The notes under the pieces: model-generated
What the model saw: the letters and a program-made list of their open reading frames with translations, nothing else
Told to the model about the DNA's origin: nothing
Databases searched by the model: none
NCBI GenBank assembly: GCA_047605645.1
Contig: JASGFJ010000024.1
Coordinates: 1 to 64,000 of the forward strand
From: UBA1309 sp047605645
GTDB taxonomy: Bacteria > Bacteroidota > Bacteroidia > Bacteroidales > Dysgonomonadaceae
Direction of reading: 5' to 3'
DNA length: 64,000 nt
Position numbers and translations under genes: made by a program
In this document: positions 47,264 to 56,225 of the stretch, piece after piece
Layout: each line of letters starts with the position of its first letter
Position numbering within the stretch: position 1 is the first letter of the stretch

Positions 47264-49159
47264 ATGAAAAAGTTGTACTTGTTTTGTTTTGTATGCTTGT
47301 TTTTAGGCCTGTCGGTTTCTACCCTAACGGCGCAATCTAAACATTCCTTTGAAATTAAAGGAGGGCATTTCCTTTATGACGGGCAACCTGTCCAGATTAT
47401 TTCGGGAGAGTTTCACTATCCGCGTGTTCCGCATCAATATTGGCGGCATCGAATGCAGATGATGAAAGCGATGGGATTGAATGCCGTAGCTACTTATGTA
47501 TTTTGGAACGGACACGAGCCGGAGCCGGGCAAATGGAATTTTGAAGGAGATTATAACCTGGCCGAGTTTATTAAAACTGCGGGAGAAGAAGGATTGATGG
47601 TTATTCTTCGCCCGGGACCTTACGTGTGTGCCGAATGGGAATTCGGGGGGTATCCGTGGTGGCTCCAAAATGTTCCCGGACTCGAGTTGAGAAGGGATAA
47701 CGAACCGTTTTTGAAATATACGAAACTTTATATAGACAGGCTCTATAAAGAAATCGGGAACTTACAGATTACGAAAGGAGGACCTATTGTTATGGTTCAG
47801 GCTGAAAATGAGTTCGGTTCATACGTCTCGCAACGAAAAGATATTCCCCTGGCCGAACACAAGGCATACAATGCTAAGATTGTTCAGCAACTGAAAGATG
47901 CCGGTTTCAATGTGCCGATGTTCACCTCTGACGGCAGTTGGCTTTTCGAGGGAGGAGCTACACCCGGAGCGCTTCCGACAGCAAATGGTGAAAGCAATAT
48001 TGAAAATCTGAAAAAAGTAGTGGATAAGTATAACAATGGCACAGGTCCCTACATGGTAGCAGAGTTTTATCCGGGTTGGCTCGACCATTGGGCTGAACCT
48101 TTTCCGCAGGTGAAAGCGCAGGTAATCGCCCGTCAGACCGAAAAATACCTGAAGAATGAGGTCTCATTCAATTATTATATGGTGCATGGCGGAACGAATT
48201 TCGGATTTACCAGTGGAGCTAATTATAATGCAAAACATGATATTCAGCCCGATATGACTAGCTACGACTATGATGCGCCGATCAGTGAAGCGGGATGGAT
48301 AACACCGAAGTACGACTCTATTCGTGCGGTGATTGGAAAATATGTGAAATATAAACTTCCCGAGCCTCCTGCTCCTAATAAGGTCATTGAAATACCTCCG
48401 GCCCAATTAAGTAAAGTTTTTGATGTAATGGAATATGCCGAATCTCTTCCTGCTGTACAGAATGATAGTCCGCTGACATTCGAACAGCTTAATCAAGGAA
48501 ATGGATATGTTCTGTATACGAGGCATTTCAATCAGCCTATCTCCGGAAAACTCATCGTGGATGGTTTGCGCGATTATGCCGTGGTATATATTAACGGAGA
48601 AAAGATAGGTGAACTGAATCGTTATTATAAAAATTATTCTCTGGACGTAAATATTCCATTCAATAGTACATTGCAGTTGCTGGTAGAAAATATGGGACGT
48701 ATCAATTACGGTTCGGAAATTGTTCATAATAATAAAGGCATTATTTCTGCCGTGAAAATTGATGACAATGTGATTGAAGGAGATTGGTCTATGTATAAAC
48801 TACCCATGAGTTCAGTTCCTGATTTTGCAACAAGCAACCTCGTGAAAAATAATGATGCCGGCTTTGCATCGGCATCTAAAGGTAAACCGGTGGCCTATCA
48901 GGGAGTGTTTAACCTGACCGAAACCGGAGATACTTTCCTTGATATGGAGGACTGGGGCAAGGGTATCGTGTTCATAAACGGCCATAATTTAGGGCGTTAT
49001 TGGAAAGTCGGCCCGCAGCAGACCTTGTATGTGCCGGGTGTATGGCTGAAAAAAGGACAGAATGAAATTGTTATTTTCGAGCAATTGAATGAAAAGGCAC
49101 AAGCTTATGTGAAAACAACAAAAATACCCATTTTGACAAAGTTGCAGAGCGACAAATAG
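47264..49159 (+). CDS. Glycoside hydrolase family 35 beta-galactosidase
   Basis: A 631-residue exported enzyme (signal ending LTAQ). The TIM barrel begins GGHFLYDGQPVQIISGEFHYPRVP and carries the acid/base Glu183 (QAENEFG) and nucleophile Glu267 (VAEFYPGWLDHW). Two C-terminal jelly-roll domains follow, including the GKGIVFINGHNLGRYWKVGPQQTLYVP block. GH35 enzymes of gut bacteria often prefer beta-1,3-linked galactose as in mucin core 1. An upstream TTG at 47252 is in frame; ATG 47264 is preferred. It begins a tight gene series (gaps 35, 13, 57 and 3 bp) running to 53914. Confidence 0.94.
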   Translation: MKKLYLFCFVCLFLGLSVSTLTAQSKHSFEIKGGHFLYDGQPVQIISGEFHYPRVPHQYWRHRMQMMKAMGLNAVATYVFWNGHEPEPGKWNFEGDYNLAEFIKTAGEEGLMVILRPGPYVCAEWEFGGYPWWLQNVPGLELRRDNEPFLKYTKLYIDRLYKEIGNLQITKGGPIVMVQAENEFGSYVSQRKDIPLAEHKAYNAKIVQQLKDAGFNVPMFTSDGSWLFEGGATPGALPTANGESNIENLKKVVDKYNNGTGPYMVAEFYPGWLDHWAEPFPQVKAQVIARQTEKYLKNEVSFNYYMVHGGTNFGFTSGANYNAKHDIQPDMTSYDYDAPISEAGWITPKYDSIRAVIGKYVKYKLPEPPAPNKVIEIPPAQLSKVFDVMEYAESLPAVQNDSPLTFEQLNQGNGYVLYTRHFNQPISGKLIVDGLRDYAVVYINGEKIGELNRYYKNYSLDVNIPFNSTLQLLVENMGRINYGSEIVHNNKGIISAVKIDDNVIEGDWSMYKLPMSSVPDFATSNLVKNNDAGFASASKGKPVAYQGVFNLTETGDTFLDMEDWGKGIVFINGHNLGRYWKVGPQQTLYVPGVWLKKGQNEIVIFEQLNEKAQAYVKTTKIPILTKLQSDK

Positions 49160-49194
49160 CGCTGCTTCGGTAATTAACTTTAACTCTATACTAG

Positions 49195-50283
49195 ATGAAT
49201 CAAAACACAAAACTTGTTGAGAGTAAATTCCTGTTTGAGGGAATTGTGAAGGAAGTGCGCCCGTTAGGAGAGGGACTTATTAATGATACTTTTTTCGTAG
49301 AAACAGAAGGCGATAGCCCCAATTATATTCTTCAACGCAAAAACAAGGCTATTTTCAAGAATGTGCCTGCTATGATGGACAATATTCAAAAGGTATCGCT
49401 GCACCTGAAGAGAAAAATCAAGGAGCAGGGAGGCGATCCTCTCCGGGAAGCATTGACTGTAATCCCTGCAGTAGATGGAGCTTTGTATTACCGCGATGAG
49501 CAGGATGAATATTGGGCTGCTTGTCTGTTTATTGAAGATACGATAACCTATGAGAAAGCCGATTCTCCCGAATTGGCTTATCAGGGAGGATTTGGTATCG
49601 GGCAATTTCAGGCTATGCTATCCGATTTGCAAGAACCGCTGGCTGATATCCTGCCGGGTTTTCATAACATGAAATATCGATTCCGGCAATGGGATGAAGT
49701 TTTGAAAGAAGATCCGGTCGGACGGAAGGCGTTGGTTGCGGAAGAGATATCCTGGATAGAGAGTCGCCGGAAAGAGATGTTGGCTTTATGGACGAAGTTT
49801 GAAACAGGGGAGATTCCGGTACGCATCACCCACAATGATACGAAAATTAGTAATATCTTGTTTGATAGTAAGGGAGATGTGCTTTGTGTCATTGATTTGG
49901 ATACGGTGTTGAGCAGTATGTGTCTGAATGACTACGGAGATGCTATCCGTTCGTATGCCAATGCGGGCAAAGAGGATGATGAGGATCTTGATAATGTGTA
50001 TATGAATCTGGAGATTTTTGAAGAATATACGCGTGGCTATCTGGATGCTGCGAAATGTTTTCTGACAAAATCTGAACTTGACAACCTGGCATTCGCTGCG
50101 AAATATATCACTTTTGAACAAGTATTGCGGTTTCTGATGGATTATATCGATGGCGACAGGTACTACAAAGTGAAAAACGAAATGCATAATCTGGTGAGAA
50201 CGCGTGCTCAATATAAACTTCTCCGTTCGATGGAGGAAAATTATGATAAGATGTGTTGGCTGGTCACGAAATTAACCACTTAA
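49195..50283 (+). CDS. Aminoglycoside-phosphotransferase-fold sugar kinase, N-acetylhexosamine 1-kinase-like
   Basis: A 362-residue cytoplasmic kinase of the APH/choline-kinase fold. The catalytic loop His213-Asn-Asp215-Thr-Lys-Ile-Ser-Asn220 and the metal-binding Asp234 in VIDLDT are intact. The N-lobe has GLINDTFFVE and YILQRKN. It resembles the NahK group, which phosphorylates GalNAc or GlcNAc at C1. Position between a beta-galactosidase and a probable alpha-GalNAc-releasing enzyme supports a HexNAc kinase role. There is no signal peptide. Choline or another small alcohol cannot be excluded as substrate. Confidence 0.78.
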   Translation: MNQNTKLVESKFLFEGIVKEVRPLGEGLINDTFFVETEGDSPNYILQRKNKAIFKNVPAMMDNIQKVSLHLKRKIKEQGGDPLREALTVIPAVDGALYYRDEQDEYWAACLFIEDTITYEKADSPELAYQGGFGIGQFQAMLSDLQEPLADILPGFHNMKYRFRQWDEVLKEDPVGRKALVAEEISWIESRRKEMLALWTKFETGEIPVRITHNDTKISNILFDSKGDVLCVIDLDTVLSSMCLNDYGDAIRSYANAGKEDDEDLDNVYMNLEIFEEYTRGYLDAAKCFLTKSELDNLAFAAKYITFEQVLRFLMDYIDGDRYYKVKNEMHNLVRTRAQYKLLRSMEENYDKMCWLVTKLTT

Positions 50284-50296
50284 TGAATAGAAAACC

Positions 50297-51691
50297 ATGA
50301 AACTTTTATCAATTTGTACTGCTTGTATGGCTCTGTTGTTTTTTTTGTCTCCGGTACAGGCGGAGCAATTATCAAAAACTAATATTATCAAGACGGAAGT
50401 GCCGGTTCGTCCTGCCAAACAGCGGGATGTACTGAAGCTGAAAGCCGATCCTATTCCGGTGGTGCGTGTGGCCTTTATCGGATTGGGAATGAGAGGTCCC
50501 GGAGCTGTGGAACGAATGACTCACATAGAAGGGGTGAAGATTGTCGCTCTTTGCGATATGTTGCAGGAAAACACACGACAGGTGAATGATACACTCGTTA
50601 AAAAAGGACTGCCCAAGGCACTTGAGTTTTACGGAGACAAAGAGGCCTGGCGTAAAGTCACAGCACTCCCTGATGTGGATCTTATTTACATTGCCACCGA
50701 CTGGAAAACACATGCCTCAATGGCTGTGCAGGCGATGAAGGATGGCAAACATGTGGCAATTGAGGTGCCTGCAGCAATGACTATGGAGGAAATATGGGCG
50801 CTTATCAATACCTCGGAGCAAACGCGTAAACATTGTATCCAATTAGAGAATTGCGTCTATGATTTTTTTGAACTGACAACACTGAACATGGCTCAGCAAG
50901 GTCTTTTTGGCGAAATAGTGCATGCCGAAGGAGCCTATATTCATGCTTTACAACCTTATTGGGACAGGTATTGGAACAACTGGCGTATGGATTACAATCG
51001 AAAACATCGGGGTGATTTGTATCCGACTCACGGATTAGGCCCGGTTTGTCAGGCATTAAACATCCATCGGGGAGATAAACTGAATTATTTGGTGTCGATG
51101 GATGCAAAGCAAATATCCAGTATCCATTATTTGAAAGAAAAAACAGGAGAACAAGTGACCGATTTTAAAAACGGAGAACACACGACTACCCTGATTTCTA
51201 CCGAGAAAGGAAAAACGATTCTTATCGAGCACAACGTCAATTCTCCCCGTCCTTACAACCGTATGTATCAATTGACAGGCACAAAAGGTTTTGCCAATAA
51301 GTATCCGGTGGCGGGATATGCGCTTGACGGAGGTGTCATTGATCCGGCTGTTGCCAATAACCACGAAAACCTGAATGCGCATTCTTTTGTCCCGGAAGAT
51401 GTACGGAAGGCTTTGATGGAAAAATACAAACATCCCATTGCCAGAGGGATTGAAGAGAAAGCAAAGAAAGTGGGAGGACACGGAGGAATGGATTTTATCA
51501 TGGACTACCGTCTTATCTACTGCCTGCAAAAGGGCTTACCCCTGGATATGGATGTATACGACCTGGCAGAATGGTGTTGTCTGATTCCGTTGACTGCTAT
51601 TTCTTTAGACAATAATTCTGCTCCGGTGGAAATTCCTGATTTTACGCGTGGAGGATGGAATAAGTTGAACGGGTTGACTTTTGAAGAATAG
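50297..51691 (+). CDS. Gfo/Idh/MocA-family protein, GH109-like alpha-N-acetylgalactosaminidase
   Basis: A 464-residue exported protein (signal ending PVQA) with an N-terminal Rossmann fold (AFIGLGMRGPGAVERM) and a C-terminal oxidoreductase domain. The stretch around residues 213-270, with YNRKHRGDLYPTHG (His245) then GPVCQALNIHRGDKLNYLVSM, is characteristic of glycoside hydrolase family 109. GH109 uses NAD transiently to cleave alpha-GalNAc, the sugar that links mucin O-glycans to Ser/Thr and the blood group A determinant. Exported GH109 proteins are normal. Gap to the kinase gene is 13 bp. A dehydrogenase with another substrate remains possible. Confidence 0.85.
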   Translation: MKLLSICTACMALLFFLSPVQAEQLSKTNIIKTEVPVRPAKQRDVLKLKADPIPVVRVAFIGLGMRGPGAVERMTHIEGVKIVALCDMLQENTRQVNDTLVKKGLPKALEFYGDKEAWRKVTALPDVDLIYIATDWKTHASMAVQAMKDGKHVAIEVPAAMTMEEIWALINTSEQTRKHCIQLENCVYDFFELTTLNMAQQGLFGEIVHAEGAYIHALQPYWDRYWNNWRMDYNRKHRGDLYPTHGLGPVCQALNIHRGDKLNYLVSMDAKQISSIHYLKEKTGEQVTDFKNGEHTTTLISTEKGKTILIEHNVNSPRPYNRMYQLTGTKGFANKYPVAGYALDGGVIDPAVANNHENLNAHSFVPEDVRKALMEKYKHPIARGIEEKAKKVGGHGGMDFIMDYRLIYCLQKGLPLDMDVYDLAEWCCLIPLTAISLDNNSAPVEIPDFTRGGWNKLNGLTFEE

Positions 51692-51748
51692 TATTTTATT
51701 GATTTTTCCGATTTATCTAATAGTATAAACAATTAATTTTTAATTACG

Positions 51749-52945
51749 ATGAGTACATACTCTTCTTTTCAAAAATTTCTTCAGGATGAATTGGCTGACA
51801 TCAAAGCTGCCGGCTTATATAAACAAGAAAGAATTATTGTATCTCCTCAGGGAGCAGTTATTAAAGTGAACACCGGAAAAGAGGTGTTGAACTTCTGTGC
51901 CAACAATTATTTAGGGCTTTCAGACAATAAGGAATTGATTGAAGCGGCCAAGAAAGCAATGGATGAGCGGGGCTTTGGTATGTCCTCTGTGCGCTTCATC
52001 TGTGGAACGCAAGATCTACATACACAACTTGAAGCTGCCATCTCAGCATTTTTTGGGACAGAAGATACCATTCTTTACGCCGCCTGCTTTGATGCAAACG
52101 GGGGCGTTTTCGAACCCTTACTCTCCGAGCAGGATGCTATTATTTCCGACTCGCTCAATCATGCTTCCATCATAGACGGCGTTCGTTTGTGTAAAGCTGT
52201 GCGCTATCGGTATGCAAATGCCGATATGAATGATTTGGAAAAACAACTTCAGCAGGCACAGAATCAGCGTTTCCGGTTAATCGTAACAGATGGAGTGTTC
52301 TCCATGGATGGCAATGTGGCGCCTTTGGACAAAATTCGTCAACTGGCAGATAAATATGATGCCATGGTGATGGTAGATGAATCCCATTCAGCCGGAGTTG
52401 TCGGAAAAACAGGGCGCGGCACTACCGAGCAGTATGATTTACGTGGGCAGATTGAGATCCTGACCGGAACACTCGGTAAATCTTTCGGCGGCGCTATTGG
52501 GGGATTTACGACCGGAAAGAAGGAAATTGTTGAGCTTCTCCGTCAACGTTCACGTCCTTACTTATTCTCCAACTCCATTCCGCCGGCTATTGCCGCTGCG
52601 GGCATCAAAATGTTTGAGATGATGAGCCGTACCAATGAATTGCAGGATAAACTGCATGCCAACACGGCTTATTTTGTAGAGTGGATGCAGGCTGCCGGTT
52701 TTGATATCAAGCCCACTCAGTCCTCTATTTGTGCCGTGATGCTGTATGATGCGAAGCTTTCGCAGGATATGGCCGCCAGGCTTCTGGATGAAGGAATCTA
52801 TGTAACCGGATTTTATTACCCGGTGGTTCCCAAAGGGCAAGCCCGTATTCGTGTTCAGATTTCAGCCGGACACGAAAGAACCCATTTGGAGCAGTGTATT
52901 GCTGCATTTACAAAAATAGGAAAAGAATTGGGCGTAATAAGATAA
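51749..52945 (+). CDS. kbl: Glycine C-acetyltransferase (2-amino-3-ketobutyrate CoA ligase)
   Basis: A 398-residue PLP enzyme of the alpha-oxoamine synthase group, converting 2-amino-3-ketobutyrate plus CoA to glycine and acetyl-CoA. The PLP lysine is Lys244 in TLGKSFGGAIGGF, with VDESHSAGVVGKTGRG upstream and NNYLGLSDN and SSVRFICGTQDLHTQLE near the N-terminus. The length is standard. It sits 3 bp before the threonine dehydrogenase gene, together giving the two-step threonine-to-glycine pathway. Confidence 0.96.
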   Translation: MSTYSSFQKFLQDELADIKAAGLYKQERIIVSPQGAVIKVNTGKEVLNFCANNYLGLSDNKELIEAAKKAMDERGFGMSSVRFICGTQDLHTQLEAAISAFFGTEDTILYAACFDANGGVFEPLLSEQDAIISDSLNHASIIDGVRLCKAVRYRYANADMNDLEKQLQQAQNQRFRLIVTDGVFSMDGNVAPLDKIRQLADKYDAMVMVDESHSAGVVGKTGRGTTEQYDLRGQIEILTGTLGKSFGGAIGGFTTGKKEIVELLRQRSRPYLFSNSIPPAIAAAGIKMFEMMSRTNELQDKLHANTAYFVEWMQAAGFDIKPTQSSICAVMLYDAKLSQDMAARLLDEGIYVTGFYYPVVPKGQARIRVQISAGHERTHLEQCIAAFTKIGKELGVIR

Positions 52946-52948
52946 ATC

Positions 52949-53914
52949 ATGAAGAGGATTCTCATTGTTGGAAGCACGGGGCAGATTGGCTCCGAGCTAA
53001 GTATAAAACTACGTTCGATATATGGAACGGACAATGTGATAGGTGGTTATTACAAACCGCCGTTTCCCGATGGATTCTTTGATTGGGGACCAAGTGTGGA
53101 GATTGATGCAACGAACATAAATCAGCTTGCCGAAGCCGTGCAAAAATATAAAATTGACACCATCTACAATCTGGCGGCTATCTTATCGGCGACTGCGGAA
53201 AAATACCCCAAATTGGGCTGGGATGTTGGCGTTGGCAGCTTGATGAATTGTTTGGATGTGGCACGGGAATTCAATTGTGCTGTTTTTACTCCCAGTTCCA
53301 TTGGTGCCTTTGGTCCTGATACACCCAAAGATCTGACTCCTCAGGATACGATTCAAAGACCTAAGACGGTGTACGGTATTACCAAGGTGATGGGTGAATT
53401 ATTAAGTGATTACTATCACAACCGATGGGGAGTTGACACGCGTTCTGTTCGTTTTCCGGGTATTATATCCAACCTGACACATCCCGGAGGTGGCACGACC
53501 GATTATGCGGTAGAGATATACTACAATGCGGTGCGTGGCGAAAAATTTGTTTGTCCTGTCAAAGCGGGTACATTTATGGATATGATGTATATGCCTGATG
53601 CCCTCAATGCTGCTGTTCATATCATGGAAGCAAATCCGGACAGGCTAATTCACCGGAATTCATTCAATATTGCTTCCATGAGCTTCGACCCTGAAATGAT
53701 TTATGCGGCGATAAGGGAGTATTATCCCGATTTTCAGATGGAATACGAAGTAGATCCGTTGAAACAGGCTATCGCTGATTCCTGGCCCAACTCTCTTGAT
53801 GATACCTGTGCTCGTGAAGAATGGGATTGGCAACCAGAGTATGATTTGCCCCGAATGACACAGGATATGCTTTCGGTTCTTAAAAAGAGACTTCCTGAGT
53901 CGGTATTAAAATAA
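52949..53914 (+). CDS. tdh: L-threonine 3-dehydrogenase, SDR (NAD-dependent epimerase-like) type
   Basis: A 321-residue extended short-chain dehydrogenase. It has an NAD-binding GSTGQIGSEL at the N-terminus, a TPSSIGAFGP serine segment, and catalytic Tyr142/Lys146 in VYGITK. SDR-type Tdh is the usual form in Bacteroidetes and differs from the zinc-dependent E. coli Tdh. It oxidises L-threonine to 2-amino-3-ketobutyrate, the substrate of the neighbouring Kbl. It ends the gene series and is followed by terminators. Confidence 0.94.
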   Translation: MKRILIVGSTGQIGSELSIKLRSIYGTDNVIGGYYKPPFPDGFFDWGPSVEIDATNINQLAEAVQKYKIDTIYNLAAILSATAEKYPKLGWDVGVGSLMNCLDVAREFNCAVFTPSSIGAFGPDTPKDLTPQDTIQRPKTVYGITKVMGELLSDYYHNRWGVDTRSVRFPGIISNLTHPGGGTTDYAVEIYYNAVRGEKFVCPVKAGTFMDMMYMPDALNAAVHIMEANPDRLIHRNSFNIASMSFDPEMIYAAIREYYPDFQMEYEVDPLKQAIADSWPNSLDDTCAREEWDWQPEYDLPRMTQDMLSVLKKRLPESVLK

Positions 53915-53967
53915 AACCGGAGGATTTTTTTCCGGCTATTTGTTTTCATTTTTTTTTATTGCCTTAG

Positions 53968-54000
53968 CCACGCTGTTTTGTTTGAAAGCAGCGTGGTTTG
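53968..54000 (+). terminator. Intrinsic terminator after tdh
   Basis: A 12-bp stem (53968-53979 / 53985-53996, one G-U) with loop GTTTG is followed by a T-rich tail TTTGTTTTCTGTTT. A weaker hairpin CCGGA/TCCGG with T-rich sequence precedes it at about 53917-53935. Confidence 0.8.
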
Positions 54001-54051
54001 TTTTCTGTTTGACAAGTTAACGTATCAGTCGTATTCGTTGATTATAAATAG

Positions 54052-54312
54052 ATGCAAAAAATGGATACATCAGTTGTAGATTCAATTGCTGGATTCATTG
54101 AAGGAGTGTGTTGTTGTAATCAATTGCGTATATTATTGTTTGATATCGCTTGTTCGGATTTGTACTTTATAGAGAGCTTGGAATTTGTGAAGCAGAATAT
54201 TCATGATAGAGTCGATAGGGATGGATTAAGAATTCTTACTCGTTTTTTTGTGAGAAAAGGAAATCGCTTGAAAAGAAAACGTTATTACTCTATAAATGGG
54301 GAGGATGTTTAA
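54052..54312 (+). CDS. Small hypothetical protein (86 aa), uncertain
   Basis: An 86-codon frame directly after the tdh terminator. The product is amphipathic with a Cys-rich patch (GVCCCN), a helical hydrophobic middle and a basic C-terminus (RKGNRLKRKRYY). I recognise no family and see no signal peptide or promoter of quality. Codon use looks ordinary. It may be a real orphan gene or a chance frame. Confidence 0.35.
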   Translation: MQKMDTSVVDSIAGFIEGVCCCNQLRILLFDIACSDLYFIESLEFVKQNIHDRVDRDGLRILTRFFVRKGNRLKRKRYYSINGEDV

Positions 54313-54987
54313 CCATCTCATTGGGGAGTGATGCTATAATGAACTATTGATATTCAATTAGTAATAAAAAATAAAAATAACTTTTGTTGTCTTTATATTA
54401 AAAAAATAGAGTTATATTTGTAATCAACTTTTTATGCTAAAATAAAAGAGAACATAATTCGAAAGATTCACAAACTTAGTAATTAATTTTCAATCTATAC
54501 TTAAAAAAATATCTGCGGAAAAATACTTTATCTGTCTATGAAAGATGGATTTCCCTAATTAGAATTACGATTTGAAACGATTGAGTCCGAGTTTGTTCGG
54601 GAGATTTGTGTAAAGCTTGTAGAATACTTTGCTATTGTTTAGCTCTGGGTTTTCTCTGATAATAGATTGTCTCGAAAAATTATTTTGATTTTTGAGAATA
54701 GCATCCACTGGTTAATGATGAAATTAGAGCTATTCCTGACTCTGAATTTCGATTGTTAAACTCGTGATTTTTCTGGAATAGAGTATGACTGGTGCGATGA
54801 ATTCATTTGATAATCAGAAAATAAGGGACGCGAAATTCATATATGTTGCTTGTTTATATGTGATAATAAACTATGCTTGATGTTTCAATTAAAAACTAAA
54901 ATAAAAATGTTTCAGTATTTTCAATTAGACTGATTCTTTTCATATTTCACAAACAAAACAATTTATAAACATTAAAATGTTATTCAA
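54313..54987 (+). other. 675-bp AT-rich non-coding region with a consensus promoter
   Basis: TATATTTG at 54413-54420 is an exact -7 box, with TTTG/TTG elements about 23-26 bp upstream. If used, the RNA would have about 560 nt before the next start codon. That leader contains small inverted repeats, including CTCGAAAAAT/ATTTTTGAG (54671-54696) and GAATAGC/GCTATTC (54696-54702 / 54729-54735). No open reading frame of note or RNA family is recognised. Confidence 0.4.
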
Positions 54988-55269
54988 ATGGCAATTAGAA
55001 ATTCTTACAATTACCAGAAAGAGTTATTGTCAAGGCTGATGGAGCAGTTAGAACAATACCGTGGCAATCTAAATTCTATTACTAAAAACTACAAAGCCGT
55101 ATTAGATGATTTTCATGAAAACAATGGATTAATGGACGAGATTTACCAAGAATACTTTGAAAACTTTCTATCTCCGACAATGGAGGCTATTGATGCTGTA
55201 GCTACCCGTATGGAACATGAGGATGTTGCATTCATTCAAAAAGAAATAGATTTTCTTTCAAGTCGTTAA
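54988..55269 (+). CDS. Small helical hypothetical protein upstream of the HU-like membrane protein
   Basis: A 93-residue, fully alpha-helical, acidic product (MEQLEQYRGNLNSITKNYKAVLDDFHENNG...) with no signal peptide or membrane segment. Its size and helix-turn-helix outline resemble small coiled-coil partner proteins (WXG100-like in shape only; no WXG motif). It ends 17 bp before the HU-like gene, so the two are probably co-expressed. It has no recognised family. Clean codon use and a conserved-looking start make it more likely real than not. Confidence 0.7.
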   Translation: MAIRNSYNYQKELLSRLMEQLEQYRGNLNSITKNYKAVLDDFHENNGLMDEIYQEYFENFLSPTMEAIDAVATRMEHEDVAFIQKEIDFLSSR

Positions 55270-55286
55270 TATTCAATGCCTTTATT

Positions 55287-56225
55287 ATGGCCGATCAGCA
55301 AGATGTAATTACTGGTATGCAAGGCTTGGGGGATGCTGAGAAGCGGCATTTATCTCAAGAAGAGATCTCCTTGTTACTTGCAACATTACCTCAGGTTTTA
55401 TATAAACTATTGAAGGATAATGGGATTGTGTATGTTAATGGTTATGGCGTCTTCACTAGAAGATGCGGACGAAGTGACGGGAAAGTATATGATAACTTTC
55501 GTTGGGAAACCATAAATAAAGAAACCGATAACGAGGCAAATGAGCTTATTCTTTGTCTTGAGGCTCAAACAGGCATTGATGCGGTTTTAGTGGCGGAATT
55601 TCTTCGGGGATTTTTTAAAACGGTGAATTCTAGCCTCTTGGGCGGAGACTCGGTAACGCTGGATGGAATAGGGGTTTTTAGGCCCTGTGTGAGCGGGAGC
55701 TCCTGCAGAATATTATTTTTGCCGGATTTTTCTCAAAATACAACTAACGTTGATAATTCTGTTCCCTCTAAAGAAATTCTGGATAGTCCGATATCGGAAC
55801 AAACTCAATTGGAAATAGACGAAAATCGAGATATAGAACCCGATGGGGTGGAGGAAAAAGAAGTTATAGAAAAAGAAACTGCTTCGATTTCTCATGCTCC
55901 GGAAGCTGAAACAACAATGGATTCCCAAAAAGATTCATTACCTCGTCCTCCTGAAAAAGAGGAAAAGAAAGCCGAAGTTTCTCCGGTTTCCAACGTTGTA
56001 AAATCAGATGGTGTGCGTTCGAGGCAATATGTTGTTGAGGATGAGGTTGAAGACCCCTATTATTCTCCTCAGCCACCTCGTTTGTCTGTATTCAGAAGGT
56101 TCGAATTAGTGGATATTCTTTTGTTTGTAGCGATAATAGCCGGCATCATATTCGTTTGTTATCTTTGTTTTCTGCGTTATTGCGATGGAGAGTCTATAAA
56201 TCATGCGAATCAGTATTTAAACTAA
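55287..56225 (+). CDS. HU-like (CCDC81-type) domain protein with C-terminal membrane anchor
   Basis: A 312-residue protein with two HU-fold units. The first (about 20-75) has the VNGYGVFTRR turn equivalent to the GFGTF motif of HU; the second (about 95-160) has LDGIGVFRP. An acidic, Glu/Pro-rich disordered linker (about 165-265) leads to one transmembrane helix (about 277-298, DILLFVAIIAGIIFVCYLCFL) and a short tail. This arrangement of a cytoplasmic HU-like head tethered to the inner membrane resembles Bacteroidetes CCDC81-HU proteins. DNA binding is possible but unproven, because the basic arm of HU is not obvious. Confidence 0.75.
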   Translation: MADQQDVITGMQGLGDAEKRHLSQEEISLLLATLPQVLYKLLKDNGIVYVNGYGVFTRRCGRSDGKVYDNFRWETINKETDNEANELILCLEAQTGIDAVLVAEFLRGFFKTVNSSLLGGDSVTLDGIGVFRPCVSGSSCRILFLPDFSQNTTNVDNSVPSKEILDSPISEQTQLEIDENRDIEPDGVEEKEVIEKETASISHAPEAETTMDSQKDSLPRPPEKEEKKAEVSPVSNVVKSDGVRSRQYVVEDEVEDPYYSPQPPRLSVFRRFELVDILLFVAIIAGIIFVCYLCFLRYCDGESINHANQYLN

